A stretch of DNA of 64,000 nt from Alteromonas sp. KUL42. Lineage in GTDB: Bacteria; Pseudomonadota; Gammaproteobacteria; Enterobacterales; Alteromonadaceae. This document shows, in pieces, positions 50,178 through 59,897 of this stretch. The stretch's first letter is position 1; each line of letters starts with the position of its first letter. The notes beneath the pieces were generated by a model. That model was not told the DNA's origin. It made no database searches and saw nothing but the letters and a program-made list of their open reading frames with translations. Both the position numbers and the translations under genes were made by a program. The stretch covers positions 124,001-188,000 of the forward strand of contig NZ_BJKK01000009.1 in assembly GCF_006538325.1 (NCBI RefSeq), given 5' to 3'.

Positions 50178-51599
50178 ATGACACAATCACTATTGAGAAC
50201 ACTGCTACTTACTTTGCTGCTTCCACTTTTTGCAAATAATGTAGTACTTGCACAAGACATTAAACATGGCTTGCGCGATGAAGCAGGCCGACACATGATC
50301 CCGCGCGGCTTTGTAGTAAACACTAACGATGCGGGTGGAGAAGTTAACTTCTCACAAGAAGATTATGTGCGCATGGTGCGAATGGGCGCCAATGTACAAG
50401 TTGTAAGGTTAGAACTAGGTAAATTGAGTACATTCGGCGATTCAAAATTTCAACCAGAATACTTGGCCCGTTTAAAACGTGCTGTGCGCCTTGGAAGAGA
50501 AGCCGGTATTAAAACCGTGTTTAAGTTAACGGTATATGGCGCCAAAGGTTTTTCATGGCCTGATTTATACTTCAACCAAAATAATGCTCAAGAAAAGTAC
50601 ATTAGTGCATGGCGACATATTTGGGATGCGTTTAAAGACAACGATGCAGTTATCGGCTATGACTTAGTAAACGAGCCAAGAAAAAAGGAGCTAACCCAGT
50701 CTTATGACGAGCTAACTAGCGATTATTTAATTCCACTTTACGAAAAAATTATCGATGCCGCACTGCCCTACAGCGACGAAAAGTTGTTCTTGATTCAAAC
50801 TATTTTTATGAACAAAGGTGAAGCAATAAACAAAAATCAGTACGCGGAAATTAAGGAAAGGATAGACCGCAAAAACATTGTTTTCGCACCACACATTTAC
50901 CAAGAGTATATTGACTACATCACTCCAACTATGGAACGGTTTGATAAAGAAGCGGACTTACTTCAAGCGCCAATTTTAGTAGGCGAATGGGGCTTTCCCA
51001 CGCTACTTACTACCGACAAATCAGTAGAGGAACAGTTGCACTATATTGAGTTTTATATTCGTACTGCAGAAATTTTTGACCAAATGGGTGTCGGTTCAAT
51101 TAAAGCTTGGTTTCTAGGCAACCGTAGCTACCAAAATTTCTTGCCAGGCGGTGAATCGACCTGGGCTATTTTCTCTGATAAGCAAGCCGACGGAACTGTA
51201 GAGCGAAAATATATCACCGATATAATTGCTCGCCCCTATCCGCAGTATATTGCTGGCGATATTAGAAACTTTATGTTTCATTTTGCCACCCGCACGTTGG
51301 ATCTCAATATCAAAACCGATAACAGTAAAGGGGCATCAAGAATATTTGTGGGCGCAGATCGTCACTACCCTGATGGATTCTCCGTTCACATCGGCGACGA
51401 CATAATTCTTACGCACAGTCCAATGAGAACTGGTTTTCGCGTATATTCATCTAAAGCCAATACAAAACCCAGCGATTTTATCTGGGATGCTGATAGACAA
51501 CAGCTAGTAGTACTCGCTTGGCCCACAAACGATGAGATAGTGAATGTAAGAATAGAACCAGGGATTTACCGGGAGCCAGATCCGGCGGCAAAGAACTAA
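50178..51599 (+). CDS. GH5 family glycoside hydrolase
   Basis: A 473-residue exported enzyme (signal peptide to about residue 25) with a GH5 TIM barrel: acid/base Glu166 in GYDLVNEPR, HIYQEY, and nucleophile Glu270 in ILVGEWGFP. The C-terminal 110 residues form a separate beta-rich domain (RTLDLNIKTDNSKGASRIFV...). The barrel resembles the endoglycoceramidase-like part of GH5, so the target may be a glucose- or xylose-linked glycoside rather than cellulose; I cannot name the substrate. The 3' end and terminator are duplicated at 53199-53601. Confidence 0.75.
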   Translation: MTQSLLRTLLLTLLLPLFANNVVLAQDIKHGLRDEAGRHMIPRGFVVNTNDAGGEVNFSQEDYVRMVRMGANVQVVRLELGKLSTFGDSKFQPEYLARLKRAVRLGREAGIKTVFKLTVYGAKGFSWPDLYFNQNNAQEKYISAWRHIWDAFKDNDAVIGYDLVNEPRKKELTQSYDELTSDYLIPLYEKIIDAALPYSDEKLFLIQTIFMNKGEAINKNQYAEIKERIDRKNIVFAPHIYQEYIDYITPTMERFDKEADLLQAPILVGEWGFPTLLTTDKSVEEQLHYIEFYIRTAEIFDQMGVGSIKAWFLGNRSYQNFLPGGESTWAIFSDKQADGTVERKYITDIIARPYPQYIAGDIRNFMFHFATRTLDLNIKTDNSKGASRIFVGADRHYPDGFSVHIGDDIILTHSPMRTGFRVYSSKANTKPSDFIWDADRQQLVVLAWPTNDEIVNVRIEPGIYREPDPAAKN

Positions 51600-51690
51600 A
51601 TCTAGTAGCAAATGCCTGCTCATTAATGCCTAAATGAGTAGGCCTCTATTTTAGCTATCAGTTGGCTATAAGATACTTATCGGACGTTTC
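51288..51690 (+). repeat. 403-bp direct repeat, copy A
   Basis: The last 104 codons of the GH5 gene, its stop and its terminator, repeated at 53199-53601 with no indels and about nine in ten bases identical by eye. The offset is 1911 bp throughout. Confidence 0.85.
51614..51643 (+). terminator. Rho-independent terminator of GH5
   Basis: GCCTGCTCATT and AATGAGTAGGC form an 11-bp stem (one G-T pair) around eight bases, followed by CTCTATTTT. It lies 15 bp after the GH5 stop and has a copy at 53525-53554. Confidence 0.8.
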
Positions 51691-51848
51691 TCGCATGGCT
51701 AATAAAAGTCCGCTGAAGACAAAAGCGGACACTAAGTTTTCATGTTTTGAAAGATGATGGTATTTGGAAAGCCGCCACTAAAGAGTCTATTTAGAACAGT
51801 TTTAACTTCGCAAATTATTAGTGAGGTCTTAGTCTAGATTGCTATATG

Positions 51849-52130
51849 TTAAAACACAGAGGGATGTTTTCGAATTATCCTCGCTATCTCTACAAACTCA
51901 TGTCGCTGGATGTAATAAATCGAGTAAGTTTCATAAATTGCGCGGCGATATCCTTCTTTAATCTCATCTACCGCCGGGTATAGGTTTGGGGCTTTGGCTA
52001 TTTTATCAAATGTGCTCGCAAGACCTTCGTAGAATAAAATGGCTTGCTCTAAACCAAAGTGAGTCTCTCCGTAGTCCAGTATTGCCGTAAGGTCGTATTC
52101 TGCGGCAACACTTATCCGATAGTTAGACAT
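51849..52130 (-). CDS. parE: ParE-type toxin (RelE/ParE superfamily)
   Basis: A 93-residue toxin: SNYRISVAAEYDLTAILDYGETHFGLEQAILFYEGL, then NLYPAVDEIKEGYRRAIYETYSIYYI and the C-terminal IARIIRKHPSVF, the usual ParE pattern. ParE toxins inhibit DNA gyrase. The start overlaps the antitoxin stop by 8 bases, the normal arrangement. It sits inside the 1.9-kb segment bounded by the 403-bp repeats. Confidence 0.8.
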   Translation of the reverse strand: MSNYRISVAAEYDLTAILDYGETHFGLEQAILFYEGLASTFDKIAKAPNLYPAVDEIKEGYRRAIYETYSIYYIQRHEFVEIARIIRKHPSVF

Positions 52131-52389
52131 TCAATGAACGCTGCCTTTTAAAGTCATTTAATATTTCTTGCGGCGTTTTATTCGATAACCCGCTTTCTTC
52201 AGATTCTAAAAGTGCTTGCCGAATTGCTTGAATTTCATTGTTTCGCGCTTGCTCTTTGCGGATTAAATCGCGCAATAACTCGCTATCACTGGCGTAGTGA
52301 CCACTTTGTAGTTGCGATTTTATCCAATCATTTTGTGTTTCCGTCACCGTAATGCTCTTTTTAATCATATTCATGAAATTAACCTGCAT
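52123..52389 (-). CDS. parD: ParD-type antitoxin
   Basis: An 80-88-residue antitoxin. KKSITVTETQNDWIKSQLQSGHYASDSELLRDLIRKEQA is the ParD ribbon-helix-helix; the acidic, flexible tail binds the toxin. Met1, Met6 and Met8 are all possible starts. It neutralises ParE and represses the operon. Confidence 0.8.
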   Translation of the reverse strand: MQVNFMNMIKKSITVTETQNDWIKSQLQSGHYASDSELLRDLIRKEQARNNEIQAIRQALLESEESGLSNKTPQEILNDFKRQRSLNV

Positions 52390-53138
52390 TGTCGTTGGTA
52401 GTATTAAATACTACTTTATGTAGCATTGGTATTGCAAATGTCTTATTGCGTCTTTTCCTAATCAACCAAGCAGGTGCATTTATGTACCCTATGGCCGTCT
52501 ACAAAACCAAAGAGTGAATCGACCAGACGTTGCTAGACAGATTTTCTTTTGAATTCTTCTAGCTTTTCGTAAGCCAGTGGAGGCATATATTTTGCTTCTC
52601 CGTGCTTACGTCTAGAGTTATAAGACATTTCGATTTAATCAAATATGTCAGCTCTTGCATGTTCACGTGTCGTATAGATTTTTCTCTTTATCCTTTCGCG
52701 TTTCAGTAGTTGGAAGAAGCTCTCTGCTAGCGCATTATCGTGGCAGGTTCATCATGCCTTTGATGGGATTACCACACAAATGTCGCTTTAAAGTGAGATG
52801 GTATATTGATTGATGCCAGTCTAGTAAGCCAGAACAGTGGAAATGAGCGCAGGTCTGCTTGCGCTATACAAAACTTAGACTTGTCAGCGTTTCGTTAATT
52901 ATTTCTGTGTATTAAGCCCCCCAGTCGAAATCTTTCTGGATTGTCAGACTGTCGTCAAACGCTATCTTTGGCGGTACACGAAGTGGTGGTAATAGGGATG
53001 GTAGTGACGTGGTAATTGGTGATGCAACTTTGTTGAGGTGGTCGAGGAGCTTCTTGATCACGATGGGGTAGCATGCCTGTTTTACCAGCAAATATGCGGA
53101 CGCGCGTGAAGCTAATGTGATGAACTATAGCCCATTGA
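52390..53138. other. Region between the ParDE pair and the GH5 fragment
   Basis: Contains the IS3 remnant at 52535-52820. The remaining bases (52821-53138 and 52390-52534) show no gene I can support; 52830-53138 may include other decayed coding DNA with no family I recognise. Confidence 0.4.
52535..52820 (-). pseudogene. IS3-family transposase C-terminal remnant
   Basis: On the minus strand CHDNALAESFFQLLKRERIKRKIYTTREHARADIFD, a stop where a Tyr is usual, then IEMSYNSRRKHGEAKYMPPLAYEKL is the end of an IS3-family OrfB. The upstream part (INQYTIS) is shifted and broken. No ends or OrfA were found. Confidence 0.7.
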
Positions 53139-53198
53139 ATGCAAAACCCACCGGAGCGGGATTGGTTTCAAATTACAATGGGTGTTCAGTTAGTTACG

Positions 53199-53601
53199 AC
53201 CCGTACGTTAGATCTCAATATCAAAACCGATAACAGTAAAGGGGCATCAAGAATATTCGTGAGCGCAGATCGTCACTACCCTGATGGATTCTCCGTTCAT
53301 GTAGGCGAGGATTTAATTCTTACGCACAGTCCGATTAAAACTGGTTTTCGCGCTTATTCATCTAAAGCCAACACAAAACCCAGCGATTTTATCCGGGATG
53401 CTGATAGACAACAGCTAGTTGTGCTCGCATGGCCCACAAACGATGAGATAGTGGATATAAGAATTGAACCAGGAATTTACCGGGAACCAGACCCGGCTGC
53501 AAAGAATTAAATCAAGTAGCAAATGCCTGCTCATTAATGTCTAAATGAGTAGGTCTCTATTTTAGCTAATAGTTGGCTGTAAGAGACTTAGCGGACGTTT
53601 T
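53199..53601 (+). repeat. 403-bp direct repeat, copy B (orphan GH5 C terminus)
   Basis: Copy of 51288-51690. It encodes the GH5 C-terminal domain (an open frame 53139-53510 starts in unrelated sequence) and the terminator at 53525-53554. No barrel is attached, so it is a gene fragment. The copies differ by scattered, partly silent substitutions, so the duplication is not recent or came from a related gene. Confidence 0.8.
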
Positions 53602-53666
53602 TCTGTTTAAGGCTGCCTCCGACTTTAGTATCACTTTCTAAGTGAAGAAGTCTCAATCTGGCAATA

Positions 53667-54842
53667 TTAAGAGTTAACTGTTTTTTCTGCCCATTCTAAG
53701 ATAACTGGAAAAAGACTAACGATAGAACTCTCCGCAGGCATATTCGCATAGGCCATAATTAATTCTTGGTTGAACGCGTCAAATTGCCTAAACCCCCGCT
53801 CTTTTACCATCTGCTTTTCCATTGATATTAAAAAAACTTGAACGTCATTTTCTTCAAAATTGTCTATCGCATATAAACTAAATAACGCCCACGTCATATA
53901 TTCGTTAAATACTTTGTAAGGTGTTGAATAGGCATTAGTTCCAACATTACTTTCATTCGTCCAATACGAACGATCAGCAAAAATACGATTAATATCTTCA
54001 ATGTATTTACTGGAAATTGGATTTACAAAGTTGTGATCAATTTCGGTAAATACGACTCTTGATGAGCGCATTTCGTTCAGTGCTTCGTTATATTTCGAAT
54101 TATAGCGAGCAGCACTTATGAACATAACCGCTTGTTCAAAACCATTGTCCCTAAAGGTTCTTGTTGAATGGGCACCGTTGACTAGAGGCGAAAATATAAC
54201 ACGGTAGCTCCCATAAGAGATTAAGAACTTAGTTTCTAACCAAACCTTCATTTTATCGACAGGAATAAGCGCTTTGTATGTATTTATTAACTCTTTGTAA
54301 TAGCTGGAGTGTTTCATATAAAACCTTCTAAAGCCGCTGACTTTAGCAAAGTCTTCAATAAGGCCAGCATTAGCCCTTATTGGGTCATCTGGGTAATTAA
54401 AACCCATTTTGTGAATAACGCCATCATCAATTATGTTTTCATCGTCTGCGTAGATATATCCACAAGCATTCATTTTCCACGCGAAGTAATGCTTATAACT
54501 CTCTGCAATTTGTTCATTATCACCCTTTGGCAGCGTTTTAAACCCGTATTTAATCTGTTTATTGATAATATCGATAACAGGATGATCTCTAAATGGTAAA
54601 AAATGTCTGAGTACTTCTTGATGGTATGCTCCATCCATTTTAATCATATTTCTGTCTTGCTGACCTACTAGCGAAATAGCTAACATAATATTAGCCAGTT
54701 CATGTACTTCCGGGACTACTACAATAAATTTATCTTTATTCTGCGAAATGTATTCGTCTGAAAAATTAACGTTAGAAGGCTGGCAGGCTGAGAGTACGAA
54801 AACACTGAAAGCCAGAAAAAATCGCATGCTAATCTTTGTCAT
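53667..54842 (-). CDS. Putative lipoprotein, DUF4932-like
   Basis: A 391-residue lipoprotein (VLSAC, Cys20). The motif VFTEIDHNFVNPISSKY near residue 268 resembles the degenerate zinc-protease-like site of DUF4932 proteins, with Glu and His in place but no full HExxH. Other landmarks are FIVVVPEVHELANIMLAIS near the start and FAWKMNACGYIYADDENI. Function unknown; a peptidase-like fold is a guess. It is the only gene in this stretch with no evident link to polysaccharide use. Confidence 0.5.
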   Translation of the reverse strand: MTKISMRFFLAFSVFVLSACQPSNVNFSDEYISQNKDKFIVVVPEVHELANIMLAISLVGQQDRNMIKMDGAYHQEVLRHFLPFRDHPVIDIINKQIKYGFKTLPKGDNEQIAESYKHYFAWKMNACGYIYADDENIIDDGVIHKMGFNYPDDPIRANAGLIEDFAKVSGFRRFYMKHSSYYKELINTYKALIPVDKMKVWLETKFLISYGSYRVIFSPLVNGAHSTRTFRDNGFEQAVMFISAARYNSKYNEALNEMRSSRVVFTEIDHNFVNPISSKYIEDINRIFADRSYWTNESNVGTNAYSTPYKVFNEYMTWALFSLYAIDNFEENDVQVFLISMEKQMVKERGFRQFDAFNQELIMAYANMPAESSIVSLFPVILEWAEKTVNS

Positions 54843-55300
54843 AGAGAGCGGTTCCCTGAACCACTAATGTAATATGTGTATTACTTTGAAGTATTGATTT
54901 AATGGCAATTTTATTTGTAAGTCAAGGTGTGAAATACTCCGAATAAGTAATTAAGAGAGCTGGTATTTTTTGCGCAAAAGTAGTTAAGGAGTGTACAAGA
55001 TTTAGAGCTTTCTTCAATATTCTAGAAAATGACCCGATTGTTCATGTATCACCTCAAACCACTTTTTGAGTAAAAACAAAACAATATAACTAGCATGAGT
55101 TGTTAAGGGCAAAGTCCCTCAGTGACGGCTTAACGTACACTGCTGCCATTTCAATGCCAGCGCGTGAACCGCAGCTACTGACACTAATGAACCCACAGCT
55201 TTGATAAAGCTCTTTTAATCAAGGCTGGTTAAACTAAGTAGGTATTGTACAACCCGTGCTAAATGCACGGGTTTAGTGACATTAGTTATCAATAGTGATG
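54843..55300. other. Intergenic region before GH88
   Basis: No gene supported in 458 bases. It ends in the hairpin at 55251-55273. A minus-strand stretch around 55100-55220 reads like a decayed coding segment (ELYQSCGFISVSS) but is too short to name. Confidence 0.4.
55251..55273. terminator. Hairpin downstream of GH88
   Basis: AACCCGTGC and GCACGGGTT pair exactly around TAAAT, 28 bp beyond the GH88 stop. No clear T run follows on the minus strand, so it may stabilise the 3' end rather than terminate alone. Confidence 0.6.
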
Positions 55301-56569
55301 CTACATTACCTTACAGCGGTTCAATGCTTGCAGGTAATAATAATCACCGTAATTTAACGACGAATTTAATTCATCATTGGCAGGAAAATTACCCGTTGCC
55401 TGTTTCAACAAGAAGTGGCCGTTTTCACCTATATTGGCAAGATAGGCTGGTGACGATAGTGTCCGCAGCATTTTCATCGCAGCATCGTAGTAACGCTCTG
55501 ACTCGGCACCTTCAACAAACGTTGATAGTTCAAGCAACGCACTTGCAACCAACGAAGCGGCAGACGAATCTCGGTACAAGGTTGTTCCTTCATGTTTTGG
55601 TGCATCGTAATCAAAATAAGGCACTAAATCATCGGGCATATTGGGATGGCTGAGAATATAGTTAGCGATTCCTCTAGCATGCTCTAAAAACTTCTCATTC
55701 TGAGTAAATCGATATGACATGGTGTAACCATACAGCCCCCAACCTTGTCCACGCGACCATGACGAATCGTCAGCAATGCCTTGGAAAGTTTGTTTCCAGT
55801 TAGGTTTACCAGTATCTCTATTGTAATTGACTAAGTGGTAAGAACTGTAATCGTCACGAAAATGGTGCTCCATAGTTACTGTCGCGTGACTGATAGCAGC
55901 ATCGCGGTAAACTGGGTCACCAGTTATTTCAGATGCGCGATACAACAACTCTAAATTCATCATGTTGTCGATAATAACCGGGAATTCCCATGTTCCCCAA
56001 CTCCAAGAATAGGTAACACCAATTTTGGGGTTGTAACGTTCCATCAAGGTTTTAGCCGCATTTACAATAACCGTCTCGTACTCTTTATTGTCGGTTAATC
56101 GCAGGCCATTTCCGAAACTGTCGTAGATGATAAAACCAATATCATGGGTTTTGCGATTGTATTGATTCTTCTCTAGCGCAGTTGTCCATTCAGTTGCCGT
56201 GTCTAGCCAACTTTGATTTTGATTATGTTCGTATAGATTCCAGAAACTGCCAGCAACAAAACCGGTAGTCCAACCTAGCATTGGTTCTAGCCTTGCTTTT
56301 CCTTGGCTATACGATCTGGGCACATTTTTAGTGTCGGTATAAGCTTTTCTAAAACCATCGTACTGAATAGTCGCGTGATCTAATACTGCTGCGCAAAACT
56401 TAGCATTATTTTCCGGCCAATCAATTTTCTTAGAATAAGTGACTGTGTTAGGTACTGTTTCTTTTACTACCGGAGCGCTAACTTGCTCATCTGTCGCGCT
56501 GCAAGCAGATAAAATGCAAGCCGCTAAAATGGAGGTAATAGTTTGCTGTTTTTTGTTCATCCAATACAT
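55301..56569 (-). CDS. GH88 unsaturated glucuronyl hydrolase, lipoprotein
   Basis: A 422-residue lipoprotein (LSAC, Cys23; start at Met1 or Met4). The alpha/alpha barrel carries Asp143 in THDIGFIIYDSFGN and Asp201 in VIIDNMMNLELL, the two catalytic acids of GH88, and SSWSRGQGWGLYGYT. GH88 hydrates and releases the 4,5-unsaturated uronate left at the non-reducing end by lyases, exactly the product of PL24 action. The motifs fit GH88 better than GH105, which is the family more often named in ulvan loci. It is 268 bp from the sulfatase-GH39 gene on the same strand. Confidence 0.85.
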   Translation of the reverse strand: MYWMNKKQQTITSILAACILSACSATDEQVSAPVVKETVPNTVTYSKKIDWPENNAKFCAAVLDHATIQYDGFRKAYTDTKNVPRSYSQGKARLEPMLGWTTGFVAGSFWNLYEHNQNQSWLDTATEWTTALEKNQYNRKTHDIGFIIYDSFGNGLRLTDNKEYETVIVNAAKTLMERYNPKIGVTYSWSWGTWEFPVIIDNMMNLELLYRASEITGDPVYRDAAISHATVTMEHHFRDDYSSYHLVNYNRDTGKPNWKQTFQGIADDSSWSRGQGWGLYGYTMSYRFTQNEKFLEHARGIANYILSHPNMPDDLVPYFDYDAPKHEGTTLYRDSSAASLVASALLELSTFVEGAESERYYDAAMKMLRTLSSPAYLANIGENGHFLLKQATGNFPANDELNSSLNYGDYYYLQALNRCKVM

Positions 56570-56837
56570 ACCGTTGTAACTAATTTAGTTTTACAGGATA
56601 AACAATAACCCGCCCAATTTCATCAAAAACAATCATATTAAGTCATTAGCAATCCAAAAAAATGCTTTCTAAAGAAAATACGGCAATCTTTACATGCTAT
56701 CTAGCTCCAGTTTAGCCATTTCAAACTACAAGCCCTTCTCTAACAACCATTAAACTTGCTGCTTTATTCGTACTGATTGAGAAGGTAATAACATTTCCAT
56801 ATTATCGTGCGTAAAACGTGCGACACGATTCTTATAT

Positions 56838-59800
56838 TTATTCCTTCACCCATCGCACTTCGTACTTCTGCACGGAGAAGGAAGGAATAGACGCTTCAAT
56901 TGACACTGTCGACGTTTCACTGCTTGCTTGTTGAGTGCGTCCCTCAATCCAGCCACTCCATTTCAAGGAGGTCACTTTTCCATATTTTTCTCTATGCACA
57001 CGAAACGTGTCCTGCCCTGTTTGGTTTAAAGCATCGCGAACAGATGCCGTAGGATGAGCATCGGCTTTTCGCCACCCGCCTTCACGCTCGATAATCATGG
57101 CTTTAGGAAAGTCATTGAAGAATTGCTGCTCAATATTTGTTTCGCTATCAATTTGTGCCATGCGATATTGAAACTGTGTGCCGGCAGGTTTATCAACGCG
57201 AACATGTATTTGAAGTAATTCTGGTTCGAGAGCTTCCATGTTTTCGTTATTAAAGCTGAAAGTAAGCACGTCAATTCCTTCATCAGCTTCTTTTTTCGTA
57301 AATATTCCGTTCACCGTGTTTCCCTTAAGCGTTTTAGAAACACTTGAGGTATTTTCGTAGAGCGTGTTACCCACCATTGAAAACAGTGCTAGCTGTGTCA
57401 TTGCTTCAGGACTGTAAGACCCTTCTTGAACGTTACCCCACTGAAAAACTTCTTTAATGTTGTGGGTTAGCATCATTTTACCGAGCATGGCAAAAAATGC
57501 TGAATTATGCGAAGTCGCCACACTCACAAAGCCTGCCCGTTTCATTTTCACAATGAATTTATACTCATGAATTTCAAAGCTAGCTTCCGGATTATAATCT
57601 GCATGCTCCAAAATAGGTGCTATCTGATTAGCATAAACCTTTTCCATATCCATTTCGTGAGGATGGGTTATATGGGGGTAGTAAGAAATCGCTAAGAAGT
57701 CATAGGGCACGTTATTTTCTTTTGCCCAGGAAACAAAATGCGGTGCATAGGCATTTTCTTTATTACCAGTATAATCAATATACTGGCTTTTATGAGAGGC
57801 CTCTCTGAAGTGAGCGCCTACCTTTGCACTAGGTAGCACAGTCTTAATTGCTGCTACTGTATTGCTGTAGTGATCAAAAAATTCCTCTCGCGTGGCCGCC
57901 CAGTGCTGTGGCCGGGTATCTATTTCAGATCCCACTCTAAATCGCCATTTAAGCACTCGCTCTTTGCCATAACGTTCAACCAGTTCGGTAATAAAGGCGC
58001 GAATGTAATTGTTCCATGCTGTTGCATCGTTCGGCGGTAGCCCATTTCCATACACGCCCACTTTATCCTTCAATAAATAGTGTTCACCATCGGACTTTTC
58101 TACAAATTTATAGCCTCGCTGAAAGGCCCAAGGTGGATTATCTAATACGATCTGAAATATATCCCAGTCGCCCTTTAACCAACTATCAAGCTTGGCGAAT
58201 GCAGCCTCAAAGTTATAGATATACTGCTCACCGTCCCATAAATAGGTATCGCCCGATAAATCCTGATTATACCAACCCCCTAACAATCTAACTGTATTTA
58301 CCTTAGGCCTACGTCCGAACGTCGCGGGTATAGATTTTGGGCTGCCTCTTTCTGTTCTCACCGCAACGTCGAAAAAATCATATACTTCACCTATTTGAGC
58401 ATGATTATCTGTAAAATCTGAAACCAGTGTGACCGGCATTTGCTTGTTATTGACGTTTCGCTGTTGGTAAAAAGAGGGAGCATCAAGGGGGAATTTTGCA
58501 TGCAGAAGTTTACGTAACTTTTCTTCTATGTTTTGGAAAGTGGGTTTTCCAGACTCATTAACCTGTGCAATGTCAGTGACTGTATGATTGTATAATTCTG
58601 TAAACTTTATTTCCTGCGTGGCCGCATCTCGCCATTGTGTATATCGCCACTGCCCATCTGTTACTGTTACGCCCATAATCTTGCCGCGATTAAACAAGCT
58701 ATAGGCAGCCTGTTTGAATGAATGATCGGGATTGTCGAGAAGAGACAGCATACTTTTCCCATCTACTTCAGGCATATTGAGGCCTGCCGCCTCGGCGAGT
58801 GTGGGAAAAATATCGATATTTTCAACCAGTGCAGACGAGGTTCGATTCGCTACGCGAGCGCTATGAGAAAGCTCTCGACTGATAATCAAAGGTACGCGGG
58901 TATCTAGCTCCATGTTGGTATGCTTGTTCCACGCACCGTACTCGCCAAGCTTGTAACCATGATCGCTCATCAACACAACCATGGTATTTTCCCGCAGGTC
59001 CATTTCGTTAAGTGCTTGCATTACTCTGCCCATTTGCGCGTCCATGTAGCTTACCGATGCGTAATATCCATGCCTGAGCTTTTTGGTAAGTTCATTATCA
59101 ACGTCGCCTTCTTTAGGAATACCGCCATACATTCGAAGCTCGCCCCAGTTTGTGAGCGCAAGACGATACATGTCCTTTGGCTTATTTCGACTTGGCACTG
59201 CAAACTCGTCGCCGTCATAGAGGTCCCAATAACGTTTGGGGGCGTTGAAAGGCAAATGCGGCTTACTGAGGCCAACGAACATTAAAAACTTTTCGTCTTT
59301 CAGCTCTTTTAACGCACGTATGGCATCGCTGGCTACTTTTCCATCTTTATAAAAGTCGTCTTCTACTTCACCAGCCTCATAAGCAAACCGTTTCTCTTTA
59401 TTACCGTCAATGGCGTAAAAATTATCGAGCTTTTTAATATGAGTAGACCAGTTCTCTGCATCGTCGACTGTACTGTGGTAAACCTTACCAATACTAATGG
59501 TTTTGTAGCCATTGGCTTTAAACAATTGGGGCATCGACACCACATTTGGCTGATTAGGTCTAAGTCGCCCATTTTTTCTAATGGTATACAGGCCCGTAGT
59601 CTCTGGTCTTAAGCCTGTCATAATGCTTACCCGAGAAGGGCCGCATATCGCTTGTTGCGCATAGGCCCGAGTAAACGTCACGCCCTCGCTGGCCAGCTGA
59701 TCGATATTGGGGCTATGCACCTGATTGTGACCATAAACGCCCAAGTCAGGTCGAAGATCATCAATCAAGAACACCACAATGTTAGGAGATTGCCCAGATT

Positions 59801-59882
59801 GACTGGCATAAGACATTACGCTGAATAATACACCTGGAAACACAAGCATAAGCGCAGCTAAGTATGTAAATATTAATCTCAT
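56838..59882 (-). CDS. Sulfatase (S1_7-like) fused to GH39-like glycosidase
   Basis: A 1014-residue exported fusion. Residues about 30-470 are an iduronate-2-sulfatase-like sulfatase: FLIDDLRPDLGVYG, formylglycine motif CGPSR at Cys80, and VLMSDHGYKLGEYGAWNKHT. Residues about 490-1014 resemble GH39: TVRLLGGWY, acid/base Glu653 in WRFRVGSEID, AISYYPH and nucleophile-region Glu773 in FEIHEYK, 120 residues apart as in beta-xylosidases. Ulvan contains xylose 2-sulfate, so one chain could desulfate and then cut xylose; this pairing is inference. It starts 15 bp after the GH78 gene. Confidence 0.75.
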   Translation of the reverse strand: MRLIFTYLAALMLVFPGVLFSVMSYASQSGQSPNIVVFLIDDLRPDLGVYGHNQVHSPNIDQLASEGVTFTRAYAQQAICGPSRVSIMTGLRPETTGLYTIRKNGRLRPNQPNVVSMPQLFKANGYKTISIGKVYHSTVDDAENWSTHIKKLDNFYAIDGNKEKRFAYEAGEVEDDFYKDGKVASDAIRALKELKDEKFLMFVGLSKPHLPFNAPKRYWDLYDGDEFAVPSRNKPKDMYRLALTNWGELRMYGGIPKEGDVDNELTKKLRHGYYASVSYMDAQMGRVMQALNEMDLRENTMVVLMSDHGYKLGEYGAWNKHTNMELDTRVPLIISRELSHSARVANRTSSALVENIDIFPTLAEAAGLNMPEVDGKSMLSLLDNPDHSFKQAAYSLFNRGKIMGVTVTDGQWRYTQWRDAATQEIKFTELYNHTVTDIAQVNESGKPTFQNIEEKLRKLLHAKFPLDAPSFYQQRNVNNKQMPVTLVSDFTDNHAQIGEVYDFFDVAVRTERGSPKSIPATFGRRPKVNTVRLLGGWYNQDLSGDTYLWDGEQYIYNFEAAFAKLDSWLKGDWDIFQIVLDNPPWAFQRGYKFVEKSDGEHYLLKDKVGVYGNGLPPNDATAWNNYIRAFITELVERYGKERVLKWRFRVGSEIDTRPQHWAATREEFFDHYSNTVAAIKTVLPSAKVGAHFREASHKSQYIDYTGNKENAYAPHFVSWAKENNVPYDFLAISYYPHITHPHEMDMEKVYANQIAPILEHADYNPEASFEIHEYKFIVKMKRAGFVSVATSHNSAFFAMLGKMMLTHNIKEVFQWGNVQEGSYSPEAMTQLALFSMVGNTLYENTSSVSKTLKGNTVNGIFTKKEADEGIDVLTFSFNNENMEALEPELLQIHVRVDKPAGTQFQYRMAQIDSETNIEQQFFNDFPKAMIIEREGGWRKADAHPTASVRDALNQTGQDTFRVHREKYGKVTSLKWSGWIEGRTQQASSETSTVSIEASIPSFSVQKYEVRWVKE

Positions 59883-59897
59883 TTCTACCTCTAAAAC

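Noticed and set aside
55085..55225. Minus-strand coding-like stretch (ELYQSCGFISVSS)
   Set aside because: Short, without start or full motif; possibly an acetyltransferase relic but not supportable.
55301..56569. GH105 assignment for the unsaturated uronyl hydrolase
   Set aside because: The THDIGF, VIIDNMMNLELL and SWSRGQGWGLYG motifs fit GH88 better.
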